From NCBI GenBank assembly GCA_006226425.1, contig SBGX01000027.1:1-64000 (forward strand): a DNA stretch of 64,000 nt. Reading direction: 5' to 3'. Shown here one piece after another: positions 36,985-47,770 of the stretch (within the stretch, counting starts at the first letter, position 1; each line of letters opens with the position of its first letter). The position numbers and the translations under genes were made by a program. Origin of the DNA: Bacteroidota bacterium. Lineage in GTDB: Bacteria > Bacteroidota > Bacteroidia > Flavobacteriales_D > Crocinitomicaceae. The notes under the pieces were generated by a model. It had not been told where the DNA came from, did not search any database, and was given only the letters and a program-made list of their open reading frames with translations.

Positions 36985-39294
36985 ATGGCTAAGAACTTGG
37001 TAATCGTTGAGTCACCAGCAAAAGCTAAGACAATCGAAGGTTACTTGGGAAAAGAGTTCCTGGTCAAATCGAGTTTTGGTCATGTCAGAGATTTGGCAAA
37101 AAAAGGCCTGGCAATTGATATCGAAAACAACTTCGAACCAAATTATGAAGTGTCTCCGGACAAAAAAACGGTCGTCAGTGAACTAAAAAAGTTGACAAAA
37201 GAAGCGGAAGTAGTTTGGCTTGCCACGGATGAGGACCGCGAGGGAGAAGCAATTTCCTGGCATCTCTATGAGACACTCGGCCTGGAGAAAAAAGAGACAA
37301 AGCGAATCACGTTTAACGAAATCACCAAGTCAGCGATTTTAAAAGCGATTGAGAATCCCCGATCCATCAATGTACAGTTGGTGAATGCACAACAAGCACG
37401 ACGTGTTTTGGATCGGATTGTAGGCTTTGAATTGTCCCCGGTGTTGTGGCGAAAAGTGCGCCCGAGTCTATCAGCAGGACGTGTGCAATCAGTCGCAGTT
37501 CGTTTATTGGTTGAGCGCGAACGAGAGATCAACGCATTTTCAAGTGAGTCCTTTTTCAAGGTGCAGGGCTTGTTCCGAAAAGGGAAGGACTTGGTGAAAT
37601 CGGATTTGAACCACCAGTTTGCAAATCGACAGGAGGCAGTTCAGTTTTTAGAGAAATGTAAAGAGCTTGATTTTGAAGTTCAGGATGTACAGAAAAAACC
37701 GGCAAAAAAATCACCAACGGCTCCTTTTACGACTTCCACATTGCAGCAGGAAGCCAGTTTGAAACTTGGTTTTTCGGTATCAAGAACGATGTCCGTGGCT
37801 CAACGCTTGTATGAAGCCGGACACATTACCTACATGAGAACGGATTCCGTCAATCTTTCGAATACAGCGATTGAAGCAGCGAAAAAGGAAATTACGGGAC
37901 AATACGGTGAAAAATACAGTAAGCCAACGAAGTATCAGACGAAAAGTAGTTCGGCCCAGGAGGCACACGAGGCGATTCGTCCGACTAATTTTGGCTTGCA
38001 TCAGATAGAAGGAGAACGAGATGAGGTGCGTTTGTATGAATTGATTTGGAAACGGGCCATCGCGTCTCAAATGGCACATGCGGAGCTTGAACGAACGACG
38101 GTCAAAATTGGTTCAAAAAATCTGGATGAAGTTTTTCAGGCAAAAGGAGAAGTTATTTTGTTTGACGGATTCTTAAAAGTTTACCTGGAGTCGAAGTTGG
38201 ATGAGGATGAAGAGAAACAGGACGAGGGAATTCTGCCGGCGATGTCCACAGGAGATCGGATGGAGAAGGAATCCATTCAGGTGACAGAGCGCTTTACAAG
38301 ACCGCCTGCTCGCTATGTAGAGGCATCTTTGGTGAAAAAACTAGAAGAGTTGGGGATTGGTCGACCTTCCACCTATGCACCAACCATATCTACCATTCAG
38401 AAGAGAGGATATGTGGAAAAATTGGAGCGAGATGGGGAAGAGCGAAAATATGCTTACCTGGAACTGAAAGGTGCTGAAATCAAAGAAGAAACTCGTTCTG
38501 AAATTACAGGACGCGAGCGCAATAAGTTGTCTCCAACGGATATCGGAATTGTTGTAACAGACTTTCTGATGGATCACTTTGGTCGGATTATGGATTATCA
38601 TTTCACGGCCAGAGTAGAAGAACAGTTTGATGAAATTGCAGCGGGTCTGAATGAATGGACGAAGATGATCCATGATTTCTATGAGCCTTTCCACGATAAT
38701 GTGGAAGATACGATCGAAAACTCGGAACGGGCCACAGGAGAGCGCGAATTGGGTGCTCATCCAGAGAGTGGTAAAAAAGTAATTGTTCGGATTGGAAAAT
38801 ATGGACCAATGGCCCAAATCGGAGATGAGCAGATCGATGGTGAAAAACCACAATTCGCTTCACTTCGTAAAGAACAATCCATCAATTCGATTACCCTGGA
38901 GGAAGCCCTGGAATTATTCAAGCTTCCGCGTACCTTAGGCGAATTCGAAGGAACGGAAGTGAAGGCCAATGTAGGCCGCTTTGGACCTTACGTTCAGTTG
39001 GGCAAGCTCTTTGTTTCCTTGAAGAAAGAAGACGACCCTATGACGATTGAATTGGATCGCGCCATTGAATTGATTGCAGAAAAGAGAGAAGCCGATGCCA
39101 ATCGGATGATCAAGACCTTTGATGAGAATCCGGATGTTCAATTGTTGAACGGTCGCTGGGGGCCATATCTGAAAATTGGGAAGAAGAATTTCAAACTCCC
39201 GAAGGATGTGGAACCAAAGGAGTTAACGCTGGAACAGTGTCTGGAAATTGCAGAAAACCAACCGGCAAAGAAAAAAGGCGGTCGTAAGAAGTAA
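36985..39294 (+). CDS. topA: DNA topoisomerase I
   Basis: This 769-residue type IA topoisomerase relaxes negative supercoils. The Toprim domain has VESPAKAKTIEGYLG and the acidic ATDEDREGEAI, and the catalytic Tyr is in YMRTDSVNLS. After the core, three or more C-terminal repeats (IGKYGPMAQIGD, VGRFGPYVQLGK, NGRWGPYLKIGK) replace the zinc ribbons: the C-terminal region contains no cysteine clusters. A Lys-rich tail (KKKGGRKK) ends the protein. Upstream is a TTGC-N19-TTAATTTG promoter candidate (36914-36944). Its stop directly abuts the stop of the convergent YgiQ gene (39294/39295). Confidence 0.96.
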   Translation: MAKNLVIVESPAKAKTIEGYLGKEFLVKSSFGHVRDLAKKGLAIDIENNFEPNYEVSPDKKTVVSELKKLTKEAEVVWLATDEDREGEAISWHLYETLGLEKKETKRITFNEITKSAILKAIENPRSINVQLVNAQQARRVLDRIVGFELSPVLWRKVRPSLSAGRVQSVAVRLLVEREREINAFSSESFFKVQGLFRKGKDLVKSDLNHQFANRQEAVQFLEKCKELDFEVQDVQKKPAKKSPTAPFTTSTLQQEASLKLGFSVSRTMSVAQRLYEAGHITYMRTDSVNLSNTAIEAAKKEITGQYGEKYSKPTKYQTKSSSAQEAHEAIRPTNFGLHQIEGERDEVRLYELIWKRAIASQMAHAELERTTVKIGSKNLDEVFQAKGEVILFDGFLKVYLESKLDEDEEKQDEGILPAMSTGDRMEKESIQVTERFTRPPARYVEASLVKKLEELGIGRPSTYAPTISTIQKRGYVEKLERDGEERKYAYLELKGAEIKEETRSEITGRERNKLSPTDIGIVVTDFLMDHFGRIMDYHFTARVEEQFDEIAAGLNEWTKMIHDFYEPFHDNVEDTIENSERATGERELGAHPESGKKVIVRIGKYGPMAQIGDEQIDGEKPQFASLRKEQSINSITLEEALELFKLPRTLGEFEGTEVKANVGRFGPYVQLGKLFVSLKKEDDPMTIELDRAIELIAEKREADANRMIKTFDENPDVQLLNGRWGPYLKIGKKNFKLPKDVEPKELTLEQCLEIAENQPAKKKGGRKK

Positions 39295-41184
39295 TTAGCG
39301 ACGTTTTTTATGTTGCTTGTCCAGCCAGGAAGGTTTTTGACCTTTTGGAGCATCTTGTTTTTTCCCGAGTAACTGATCCCTTAATTGAGGGTTTTGCGAC
39401 AGACGCTTACCGATCCAATCTTTATTCTCCTTCTTGTACCAAAAGAAAAAACGATTTTGATCTTTCTTTTCCTGTGCTGATTTTGCGGTATGAATTGGCT
39501 TGAGGGTATAAGGGTGAACACCAGCGTAGTAAATCACCGTGGCAACAGTCATGGGGGTTGGAGTGAAGTCCTGAACCTGTTCTAATTGAAATCCCATTTC
39601 TTTGGTTTCGGCAGCCAAATGAGCCATGTCTTCCTCTTCACAACCCGGGTGTGAGGAAATGAAGTAGGGAACCAGGGGTTGGTTCATTTGATGTTTAGCA
39701 GAGATGCGGTCATATTTTTCCTTGAACTTATGGAAATATGAAAAGGAAGGTTTTCGCATGACGCGAAGTGTTTGATCCGAAGTGTGTTCCGGGGCCACTT
39801 TTAAACGTCCGGAAACATGTCGCGTCACCAATTGTTCAATATACTCATCGTGGTTTCCGTCTTCATTGTTTTTGTTGAAATCATCTACTAACAGGTCATA
39901 TCGAATTCCAGAACCGACGAATGCTTTCTTAATTTTTGGATGCGCATCGACTTTTCGATAGAGTTCAGTCATTGGACGATGCGAAGTGTCCAGATTGGAA
40001 CAGATCACGGGATGAATACAGCTCGGACTGGAGCAGCGGTTACAGATTTCCTCATCTTTCCCTTTCATGCGGTACATGTTCGCAGAGGGTCCTCCCAGAT
40101 CCGAAAGGTAGCCTTTGAAGTCTGGGTTTTCCGTGATTTGATCAATTTCTCGCAGAATGGAATTTTCACTTCGGGAAGCAATGAACTTTCCTTGGTGAGC
40201 CGAAATAGTACAGAAACTACAGCCGCCGAAACACCCCCGATGCATATTGACAGAGAATTTGATCATTTCAAAGGCCGGGATCGCTCCCCTGTTTTTATAC
40301 TTGGGATGAGGAAGACGAGTGTAGGGAAGATCAAAAGACTGATCGATTTCCTTTTCGCTCATCGTTTTATAGGGAGGGTTGATCAGAAGACGTTTTTTAC
40401 CGATTTGCTGACTGATCCTGCGTGCTTGCCATTTATTTGATTCAACCTCAACAATTTTAAAATTAGCCGCGTATTGAATTTTGTCGGACAGACAGTTTTC
40501 ATGACTAGCCAGTTCGATTGTTTCCCAGGTCTTATTTTTGGGAAGCTCCTCCTGGATGTCTTGCAAAAAGGCCACTTGTTTGAGCGTGTTCAGGGAAGAG
40601 AAAGGCACTCCCTTTTTGAGTAGCCGAAGAATTTCGCGTAGTGGCTGGTCTCCCATCCCATAAACGAGTAAATCAGCACCGGAATCTACCAGAATGGAAG
40701 GCATCAATTGATCTTTCCAGTAGTCATAATGGGTAACTCTTCGAAGCGAGGCTTCAATCCCCCCAATGAGCACAGGCACATCAGGATATAATTCTTTTAG
40801 AATTTGAGTATAGACGGTGGTGGCATAATCAGGTCGAAACCCGGAATTACCCCCAGGGGTATATGCGTCGGTGGATCGCTTTCGCTTTCCGGCCGTGTAA
40901 TGATTCACCATGGAATCCATACACCCAGCGGTGACTCCAAAAAAGTATTTGGGCGCACCAAATTTTTTAAAGTCCCGCAGGTCATCCTGCCAGTTTGGTT
41001 GCGCGATGATCGCCACACGAAAGCCTTCATCTTCAATAATTCGCCCGATCACGGCCGCACCGAAAGAAGGATGATCCACGTAGGCATCCCCTGAGACCAG
41101 GACGATATCCACCTCATCCCATCCTCTCTTTTCGACTTCTTTTCGGGTGAGAGGGAGCCAATCGCTTAAGGGTCTTTGTTCCAT
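39295..41184 (-). CDS. YgiQ-family radical SAM protein
   Basis: This 629-residue protein belongs to the YgiQ family: it starts with SDWLPLTRKEVEKRGWDEVD and has the radical SAM motif CFGGCSFC near residue 320, an N-terminal cobalamin-binding-like region and a late cysteine motif (CNRCSSPSC). The family's reaction is unknown. The frame is open to 41262, but ATG 41184 matches the family start and a -7 box TAGTTTTG lies just upstream on the minus strand (41201-41194). The gene converges on topA with no intervening base. Cotranscribed partners: none visible. Confidence 0.9.
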   Translation of the reverse strand: MEQRPLSDWLPLTRKEVEKRGWDEVDIVLVSGDAYVDHPSFGAAVIGRIIEDEGFRVAIIAQPNWQDDLRDFKKFGAPKYFFGVTAGCMDSMVNHYTAGKRKRSTDAYTPGGNSGFRPDYATTVYTQILKELYPDVPVLIGGIEASLRRVTHYDYWKDQLMPSILVDSGADLLVYGMGDQPLREILRLLKKGVPFSSLNTLKQVAFLQDIQEELPKNKTWETIELASHENCLSDKIQYAANFKIVEVESNKWQARRISQQIGKKRLLINPPYKTMSEKEIDQSFDLPYTRLPHPKYKNRGAIPAFEMIKFSVNMHRGCFGGCSFCTISAHQGKFIASRSENSILREIDQITENPDFKGYLSDLGGPSANMYRMKGKDEEICNRCSSPSCIHPVICSNLDTSHRPMTELYRKVDAHPKIKKAFVGSGIRYDLLVDDFNKNNEDGNHDEYIEQLVTRHVSGRLKVAPEHTSDQTLRVMRKPSFSYFHKFKEKYDRISAKHQMNQPLVPYFISSHPGCEEEDMAHLAAETKEMGFQLEQVQDFTPTPMTVATVIYYAGVHPYTLKPIHTAKSAQEKKDQNRFFFWYKKENKDWIGKRLSQNPQLRDQLLGKKQDAPKGQKPSWLDKQHKKRR

Positions 41185-41263
41185 GCTAAAAGACAAAACT
41201 ACGACAGAAAAATGAAATGCGGAAAGTAAAAGAATTGATAGACAACGAATTTTGGGAGGCAAA

Positions 41264-41294
41264 TTTGAAAAAACAAATTTATTGGCTATCTTTG
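41264..41294 (+). promoter_or_regulatory. Consensus Bacteroidota promoter of atpDC
   Basis: TTTG (41264-41267), a 19-base spacer and TATCTTTG (41287-41294), a full match, 44 bases before the atpD ATG. Confidence 0.85.
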
Positions 41295-41326
41295 CGCCCG
41301 AAATTAAGTGTATAATTCAACTTTAA

Positions 41327-42844
<1,518 letters not shown>

Positions 42845-42855
42845 AAACAAGGCGC

Positions 42856-43143
42856 ATGAAATTGGAAATTATAACGCCGGAAAGTAAGGTCTTTGAAGGA
42901 GAAGCAAAGGCGGTGTTGTTGCCAGGAATTGATGGATTGTTCCAGGTTCTGAACAACCACGCACCGATTGTGTCAGCCCTCAAGGCCGGGAAGGTGAAGG
43001 TGGACCTGGATCAGGATTACAAAGCAGATGAAGATAGTAGTCCGCTGGTTCAGACAGGTTCCAATTCAAAGATCATCGAAGTGGAGATCAAAGGTGGAGT
43101 TGCCGAAATGCTCAACAATAAAATGATCGTCCTTGCTGAGTAA
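42856..43143 (+). CDS. atpC: ATP synthase subunit epsilon, short form
   Basis: This 95-residue epsilon subunit contains the N-terminal beta-sandwich (LEIITPESKVFEGEAKAVLLPGIDG ... NHAPIVSALKAGKV) but stops at about the point where the C-terminal helical domain begins. Normal length is 130-140. Because the helical domain inhibits ATP hydrolysis in other bacteria, this enzyme may lack epsilon inhibition. A 22-residue insertion in the loop (KVDLDQDYKADEDSSPLVQTG) is unusual but has no stop or frameshift. A terminator follows, so this is the natural end. Confidence 0.92.
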   Translation: MKLEIITPESKVFEGEAKAVLLPGIDGLFQVLNNHAPIVSALKAGKVKVDLDQDYKADEDSSPLVQTGSNSKIIEVEIKGGVAEMLNNKMIVLAE

Positions 43144-43161
43144 GCGACAAGAAAGAATAGC

Positions 43162-43195
43162 AAAGAGGGATTTGGGCAACCAATTCCCTCTTTTT
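43162..43195 (+). terminator. Terminator of atpDC
   Basis: AAAGAGGGA pairs with TCCCTCTTT, with an inner TGG/CCA pair and GCAA tetraloop, followed by T5. It begins about 20 bases after the atpC stop. Confidence 0.88.
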
Positions 43196-43281
43196 GTTAA
43201 GTTATGTTAAGGATTAAGTATATTTAGCAAAGCATCGTTTTTCGTGTCGATAATTTAGTTTAATCTTGTAAGTGAAAGGCC

Positions 43282-44022
43282 ATGAGTACATTCCCAGAAA
43301 TTGATTTGAATAATGTTCCCAAGCACATTGCCATTATTATGGATGGGAATGGACGTTGGGCAAAGAAACAGGGGAAAGTGCGTTTGTACGGCCATTCGAT
43401 CGGAGTGGAATCAGTTCGTGGGACATTGAAAGCGGCCCAAAAAATGGGAGTGAAATACCTCACCTTGTACGCTTTTTCAACCGAAAACTGGAATCGTCCA
43501 AAAGAAGAAGTGGATGGGCTGATGAATTTGTTGGCGCAGACGATCGTGAATGAAGTGGACGAATTAGATGAGAGTGGGGTTCGAATCATGTGTGTGGGGA
43601 ATAATTCCGAGTTGCCGGAATACTGCCAGAATGAATTGGCAGCAGCCATGGAACGAACGAAAGGAAATGACAATATCCACCTGGTTTTGGCGTTAAATTA
43701 CAGCGCCAGATGGGAATTGAAAAATGCAATGAAATTGTTTGCTCAGGAATATGAAGAAGGACGATGTCAGTTAGAAGATCTTGATGACGAGAAAGTCCAT
43801 TCTTACCTGGCAACGAAGGGAATCCCTGATCCGGAATTGTTAATCCGGACAAGTGGGGAATATCGGATCAGTAACTTCCTGTTGTGGCAGATAGCTTACA
43901 CAGAGTTCCATTTTACCGATGTTCTTTGGCCCGAATTTAGAGACACAGACCTGTACAAAGCGGTACTGGACTATCAATCAAGAGAGCGACGATTCGGACT
44001 GGTTTCCGAACAACTAAAATAA
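43282..44022 (+). CDS. uppS: Undecaprenyl diphosphate synthase
   Basis: This 246-residue cis-prenyltransferase makes the C55 lipid carrier used for peptidoglycan and O-antigen. IIMDGNGRWAKKQ contains the essential Asp (D21) and Arg/Gly substrate site, and TLYAFSTENWNRP and RTSGEYRISNFLLWQ are standard. bamA begins eight bases later, so the operon joins lipid-carrier, outer-membrane assembly and chaperone genes, the usual order in Bacteroidota. Confidence 0.96.
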   Translation: MSTFPEIDLNNVPKHIAIIMDGNGRWAKKQGKVRLYGHSIGVESVRGTLKAAQKMGVKYLTLYAFSTENWNRPKEEVDGLMNLLAQTIVNEVDELDESGVRIMCVGNNSELPEYCQNELAAAMERTKGNDNIHLVLALNYSARWELKNAMKLFAQEYEEGRCQLEDLDDEKVHSYLATKGIPDPELLIRTSGEYRISNFLLWQIAYTEFHFTDVLWPEFRDTDLYKAVLDYQSRERRFGLVSEQLK

Positions 44023-44030
44023 TTGACTGA

Positions 44031-46598
44031 ATGAAAAACATTATTTTCATTTACCTGCTATTACTGTTTCCATTGACCTTGGGGGCGCAGGAAGATAGCC
44101 TGAAAGGAAAAGGAACATCCACAGAAATTGGAGGAAGTCACTATTCATATAAGAAACCGGTTAAGGTAGAGCTTGGTCCGATCCGGGTGGAAGGTGCCGA
44201 AAACTATGACCACCAGGCCATCAAATTGATTTCAGGTTTGAGGCAGGGAGACCGAATTCGTATTCCTGGAAACGAGATTACAAGAGCCGTAAAAAATCTA
44301 TGGGAAGAAGGGGTCTTTTCGGATGTCGGAATTTACGTAGAAAAGGAGTATCAGGGGATCGTTTACCTGGTGATCAAATTAAAGGTCAGACCAAAACTAT
44401 CCAGATTCCGTTTCAAGGGAGTAACCCGACGAGAAGCAGATAATATCCGGGAAAACATTTCGCTGTTTTCGGGGAAAACAATCACAGAGAACCTGGTTTT
44501 TAATACGAGCAATGCAATTAAAGGCTATTTCCGTGAGAAGGGGTATTACAACGTTCAGATCAACATAAAGAGAGAGGTGGACTCCTTGATCAACAATTCG
44601 GAAATGTTTACGATCGATGTGGTGAAAGGGAAAAAAGTGAAGATCGGTAACATCGAGATTGAAGGTGACTCTTTGGTTCCTCAGTGGAAACTGCGAATGG
44701 CGATGAAAGACACCAAGAAGAAAGCATTTTGGCGGGTGTTTAAGCGGTCTAAATTTTCAGTGTCTGCTTACGAACGGGATAAAGAAGCCATGCTGGACAA
44801 GTTTCGGGCAATCGGACTTCGCGACGTGGCAATTACATACGATACAGTATATCAGGTGGACCCTCGGAATCTGCATATCAAAATTAAGGTGGAAGAGGGG
44901 AGTAAATACTATTTTGGAAAGATTGAATGGATCGGAAATACCAAGTTTCGAAGTACATATTTGGACACAATTCTGGGGATCAAATACGGAGATGTGTACA
45001 ATAAACCATTGTTGAAGCAACGCCTGGAGATGAGCCAGGATGGACGTGATATTTCTTCCCTATACATGGACCGTGGTTACCTCTTTTTTCAGGTGAAAGC
45101 GGTGGAAATGGGAGTCACAGACCACCATATTTCCTATCAGATGCGGATCATTGAAGGAAAAGAAGCACGGGTTGGAAAAGTTATTATCAAAGGAAATACC
45201 AAATCAAACGAGCACGTGGTACGCCGTGAAATTCGCTTTAAACCGGGAGACTTGTTTAACCGGAACGACATCATTCGTACGCATCGTGAATTAGCACAAT
45301 TGGGCTTTTTCAATGACCAGAATATTCAGATTGTTCCCTTGCCGAATCCACAGGATGGAACGGTGGATATAGAAGTGACCGTCGAAGAAAAATCGTCTGA
45401 TCAGATAGAACTATCAGGAGGATACGGTGCCGGAAGGATTATCGGAACATTAGGTTTGACGTTTAACAACTTTTCTGTTCAGAACATGTTCAAGAAGTAT
45501 GCCTGGACCCCACTTCCGACAGGAGATGGACAACGACTTTCAATTCGTGCGCAATCCAATGGGCGTTTCTATCAGGGATATAACTTCTCATTTACAGAAC
45601 CCTGGATGGGAGGAAAGAAACCAAATTCCTTCACTTTGTGGATGAATCATACCCAGTTTTCACAGTCGGGAGATATCCGAAGAAGTCAACCGGGATATTC
45701 CGGAGTTGGAATCAGTGGACTTGGAGTTGGTTTTGGGCGACGTAAGCGAATTCCGGATGATTACTTCAGCGCTCGCTACGATTTTGCGTATCAATACTAT
45801 GACGTGCGAAACTCAGCGTCTATTTTCCCAGGCTTTAGTGATGGGTATTCCAATGACATCAGCTTCCAGTACGTATTGCTGCGAAACTCAGTGGATAACC
45901 CCATTTATGCGAAAGAAGGTTCGAAGTTGCAGTTGACGGCAAAAACATCGCTGCCTTATTCCCTGATGGACAATACAAGTGATTACAGCAATCTGACCTC
46001 TCAGGAACGCTATAAATACCTGGAGTATTATAAAATCAAATTCACCGGAGAATGGTACTTGCCATTGACCATGGATAAAAAACTGGTGCTGATGCCAAGA
46101 GTTGGATTCGGGTTCATGGGGAATTATTCCCGCAATAAGGGACTATCACCGTTTGAGCGCTTCTATATGGGAGGAAACGGTTTGACAGGAATCAATCAGT
46201 TTGGAGGACGTGAAATCATCGCTTTGAGAGGATATGAAGACAATAGTCTTTCTTCTGAGGATGGGGATCCGCTGGTTGCGAAATACACCCTGGAATTGCG
46301 CTATCCGATCTCCTTGAATCCACAGGCGACATTCTTTGTGCTCGCGTTTGGGGAAGCAGGGAACACCTATCCAAACCTTTCTAAATTCAATCCTTTCAAT
46401 GTGAAGAAGTCGGCCGGGGTCGGTGTTCGGGTTTTCTTGCCAATGTTTGGAATGTTAGGACTGGATTATGGGTGGGGCTTCGATACTTTGGACCCACATG
46501 CACGTGGATACCAGGGGACCACGGATCAATCAATCCGAAGCAAAGGATATTACGGCAAACTCAATTTCACCATTGGAATGAATTTGGGAGAACTATAA
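44031..46598 (+). CDS. bamA: Outer membrane protein assembly factor BamA
   Basis: This 855-residue BamA has a signal peptide (cleavage at LGAQ), five POTRA domains (about 50-480) and a C-terminal 16-stranded beta barrel (about 485-855). It inserts beta-barrel proteins into the outer membrane. The IRIPGNEITRAVKNLWEEGVFSDV POTRA start is typical. Oddly, the chain ends LNFTIGMNLGEL, so the terminal aromatic residue usual for a barrel's last strand is absent. It forms an operon with uppS upstream and the two Skp/OmpH chaperones downstream. Confidence 0.95.
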   Translation: MKNIIFIYLLLLFPLTLGAQEDSLKGKGTSTEIGGSHYSYKKPVKVELGPIRVEGAENYDHQAIKLISGLRQGDRIRIPGNEITRAVKNLWEEGVFSDVGIYVEKEYQGIVYLVIKLKVRPKLSRFRFKGVTRREADNIRENISLFSGKTITENLVFNTSNAIKGYFREKGYYNVQINIKREVDSLINNSEMFTIDVVKGKKVKIGNIEIEGDSLVPQWKLRMAMKDTKKKAFWRVFKRSKFSVSAYERDKEAMLDKFRAIGLRDVAITYDTVYQVDPRNLHIKIKVEEGSKYYFGKIEWIGNTKFRSTYLDTILGIKYGDVYNKPLLKQRLEMSQDGRDISSLYMDRGYLFFQVKAVEMGVTDHHISYQMRIIEGKEARVGKVIIKGNTKSNEHVVRREIRFKPGDLFNRNDIIRTHRELAQLGFFNDQNIQIVPLPNPQDGTVDIEVTVEEKSSDQIELSGGYGAGRIIGTLGLTFNNFSVQNMFKKYAWTPLPTGDGQRLSIRAQSNGRFYQGYNFSFTEPWMGGKKPNSFTLWMNHTQFSQSGDIRRSQPGYSGVGISGLGVGFGRRKRIPDDYFSARYDFAYQYYDVRNSASIFPGFSDGYSNDISFQYVLLRNSVDNPIYAKEGSKLQLTAKTSLPYSLMDNTSDYSNLTSQERYKYLEYYKIKFTGEWYLPLTMDKKLVLMPRVGFGFMGNYSRNKGLSPFERFYMGGNGLTGINQFGGREIIALRGYEDNSLSSEDGDPLVAKYTLELRYPISLNPQATFFVLAFGEAGNTYPNLSKFNPFNVKKSAGVGVRVFLPMFGMLGLDYGWGFDTLDPHARGYQGTTDQSIRSKGYYGKLNFTIGMNLGEL

Positions 46599-46650
46599 GC
46601 GACTGCAATAAATGTTTTATATTTGCCGTTTGATTGACAAAAAGATAAGC

Positions 46651-47169
46651 ATGAAAAACCTGTTTTTAGCTCTGGCGCTCGTTTTTGGCACGTCCTTTGT
46701 CACTCTTTCTCAAAAGTATGCGTATATCGATTCTGATTATATCCTGGAAAACGTTCCGGAATATCAGGAAGCGAAGTCGAAACTTGACAAATTGGTAGAG
46801 CGATGGACCAAAGAAATGGATGATCGTTACGCCGAATTGAAGAAGAAGAAAGAAGATTTCGCTCGCGAAGAAGTGTTATTGTTGGATGATGAGCGTAAAA
46901 AAAGAGAAGAGGATATTGCTCGCCTAGAATCAGAAGCCATGCAAATGCAGCAGGTTCGTTTTGGGGTTTCGGGAGATTATTTTCAGAAACGGCAGGAACT
47001 GATTAAGCCGATTCAGGATAAAGTATTCGAAGCCATGCAAAAAGTGGCCTCTTCAAAAAAGTATATGTTTGTCTTCGATAAGGCCAATCAAAGCAATTTA
47101 GTATACGCAGACAGCAAATATGACATCAGTGATGATGTTTTAAGAGAAATGGGACAAAACCCAAAGTAG
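46651..47169 (+). CDS. OmpH/Skp-family chaperone, copy 1
   Basis: This 172-residue periplasmic protein has a signal peptide (MKNLFLALALVFGTSFVTLSQ) followed by the OmpH pattern KYAYIDSDYILENVPEYQEA, a long coiled coil of the jellyfish arms (about 40-110) and a terminal YDISDDVLREM helix. It should hold unfolded outer-membrane proteins for the BamA complex. The frame opens at 46612, but the 13 extra residues precede the signal peptide, so ATG 46651 is chosen. A perfect -7 box TATATTTG (46618-46625) lies upstream, so the two copies may have their own promoter as well as readthrough from bamA. Confidence 0.92.
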   Translation: MKNLFLALALVFGTSFVTLSQKYAYIDSDYILENVPEYQEAKSKLDKLVERWTKEMDDRYAELKKKKEDFAREEVLLLDDERKKREEDIARLESEAMQMQQVRFGVSGDYFQKRQELIKPIQDKVFEAMQKVASSKKYMFVFDKANQSNLVYADSKYDISDDVLREMGQNPK

Positions 47170-47189
47170 AATTAATTTAAAAAAAGAGA

Positions 47190-47711
47190 ATGAAAAAGTT
47201 AATGGTAGTATTGGTAGCGGTCATGTCGATGAGTACGATGATGGCGCAAACAAAAGTAGCACATGTCAATTCACAGACCCTGTTGGATAGCATGCCCTCT
47301 CGCCAATCAGCACTGAAACAATTGAAAGAATTTGAGGCTGCCGGAGTAAAGGAATTGCAGGAGATGGAAGCGGATTTGCAAGAAGCGTATAAGAAATACA
47401 TGGCCAATCAGGCGGAGTTGTCTCCGGTGATGAAGCAGTACGAGGAAGAAAAGATTCAGAAGAAGCAAATGGCAATGCAACAGAGAGAACAAGAGCTGCA
47501 GCAGCAGATCGGAAATCTGAGCAATGATTTGAACGAGCCGATTCTTAAGCGGGTTCAGGAAGCAGTTAAGATTGTTGCTGAACGCAAAAAAATTGGTTAC
47601 GTGATTGATGAAAGTACGACACTCTACTTCAGCGGTGGAATGGATATCACTAATGATGTGATGAAAGAATTGATTCGCCTTGACCAGGAAGCGATGAAAG
47701 GTCAGAAGTAA
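47190..47711 (+). CDS. OmpH/Skp-family chaperone, copy 2
   Basis: This 173-residue paralog of the preceding gene has a signal peptide (MKKLMVVLVAVMSMSTMMAQ), then KVAHVNSQTLLDSMPSRQSA and a Gln/Glu-rich coiled coil (about 50-120), ending in MDITNDVMKEL. It shares the OmpH pattern but is diverged, with a more Gln/Met-rich arm, so the two may work on different clients or form hetero-oligomers. It lies 20 bases after copy 1 and is followed by a strong terminator. Confidence 0.92.
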   Translation: MKKLMVVLVAVMSMSTMMAQTKVAHVNSQTLLDSMPSRQSALKQLKEFEAAGVKELQEMEADLQEAYKKYMANQAELSPVMKQYEEEKIQKKQMAMQQREQELQQQIGNLSNDLNEPILKRVQEAVKIVAERKKIGYVIDESTTLYFSGGMDITNDVMKELIRLDQEAMKGQK

Positions 47712-47730
47712 GAAAAAAATACCACAGTAT

Positions 47731-47758
47731 AAAAAGCAAACGAAAGTTTGCTTTTTTT
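47731..47758 (+). terminator. Terminator of the bamA-ompH operon
   Basis: AAAAAGCAAAC pairs with GTTTGCTTTTT around GAAA, with a T tail, 20 bases after the second ompH stop and 13 bases before the murI ATG. Confidence 0.92.
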
Positions 47759-47770
47759 GTATCTATAAAG

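Noticed and set aside
41185-41262. Longer N-terminus for the YgiQ-family protein (ATG 41262), which would look like a signal peptide
   Set aside because: The family starts at the LPLTRKEVE region, the protein is cytosolic, and the -7 box at 41201-41194 lies downstream of that codon.
47190-47711. Second OmpH as a recent duplication
   Set aside because: The two copies share the pattern but differ strongly; tandem ompH genes behind bamA are the ordinary arrangement in this phylum.
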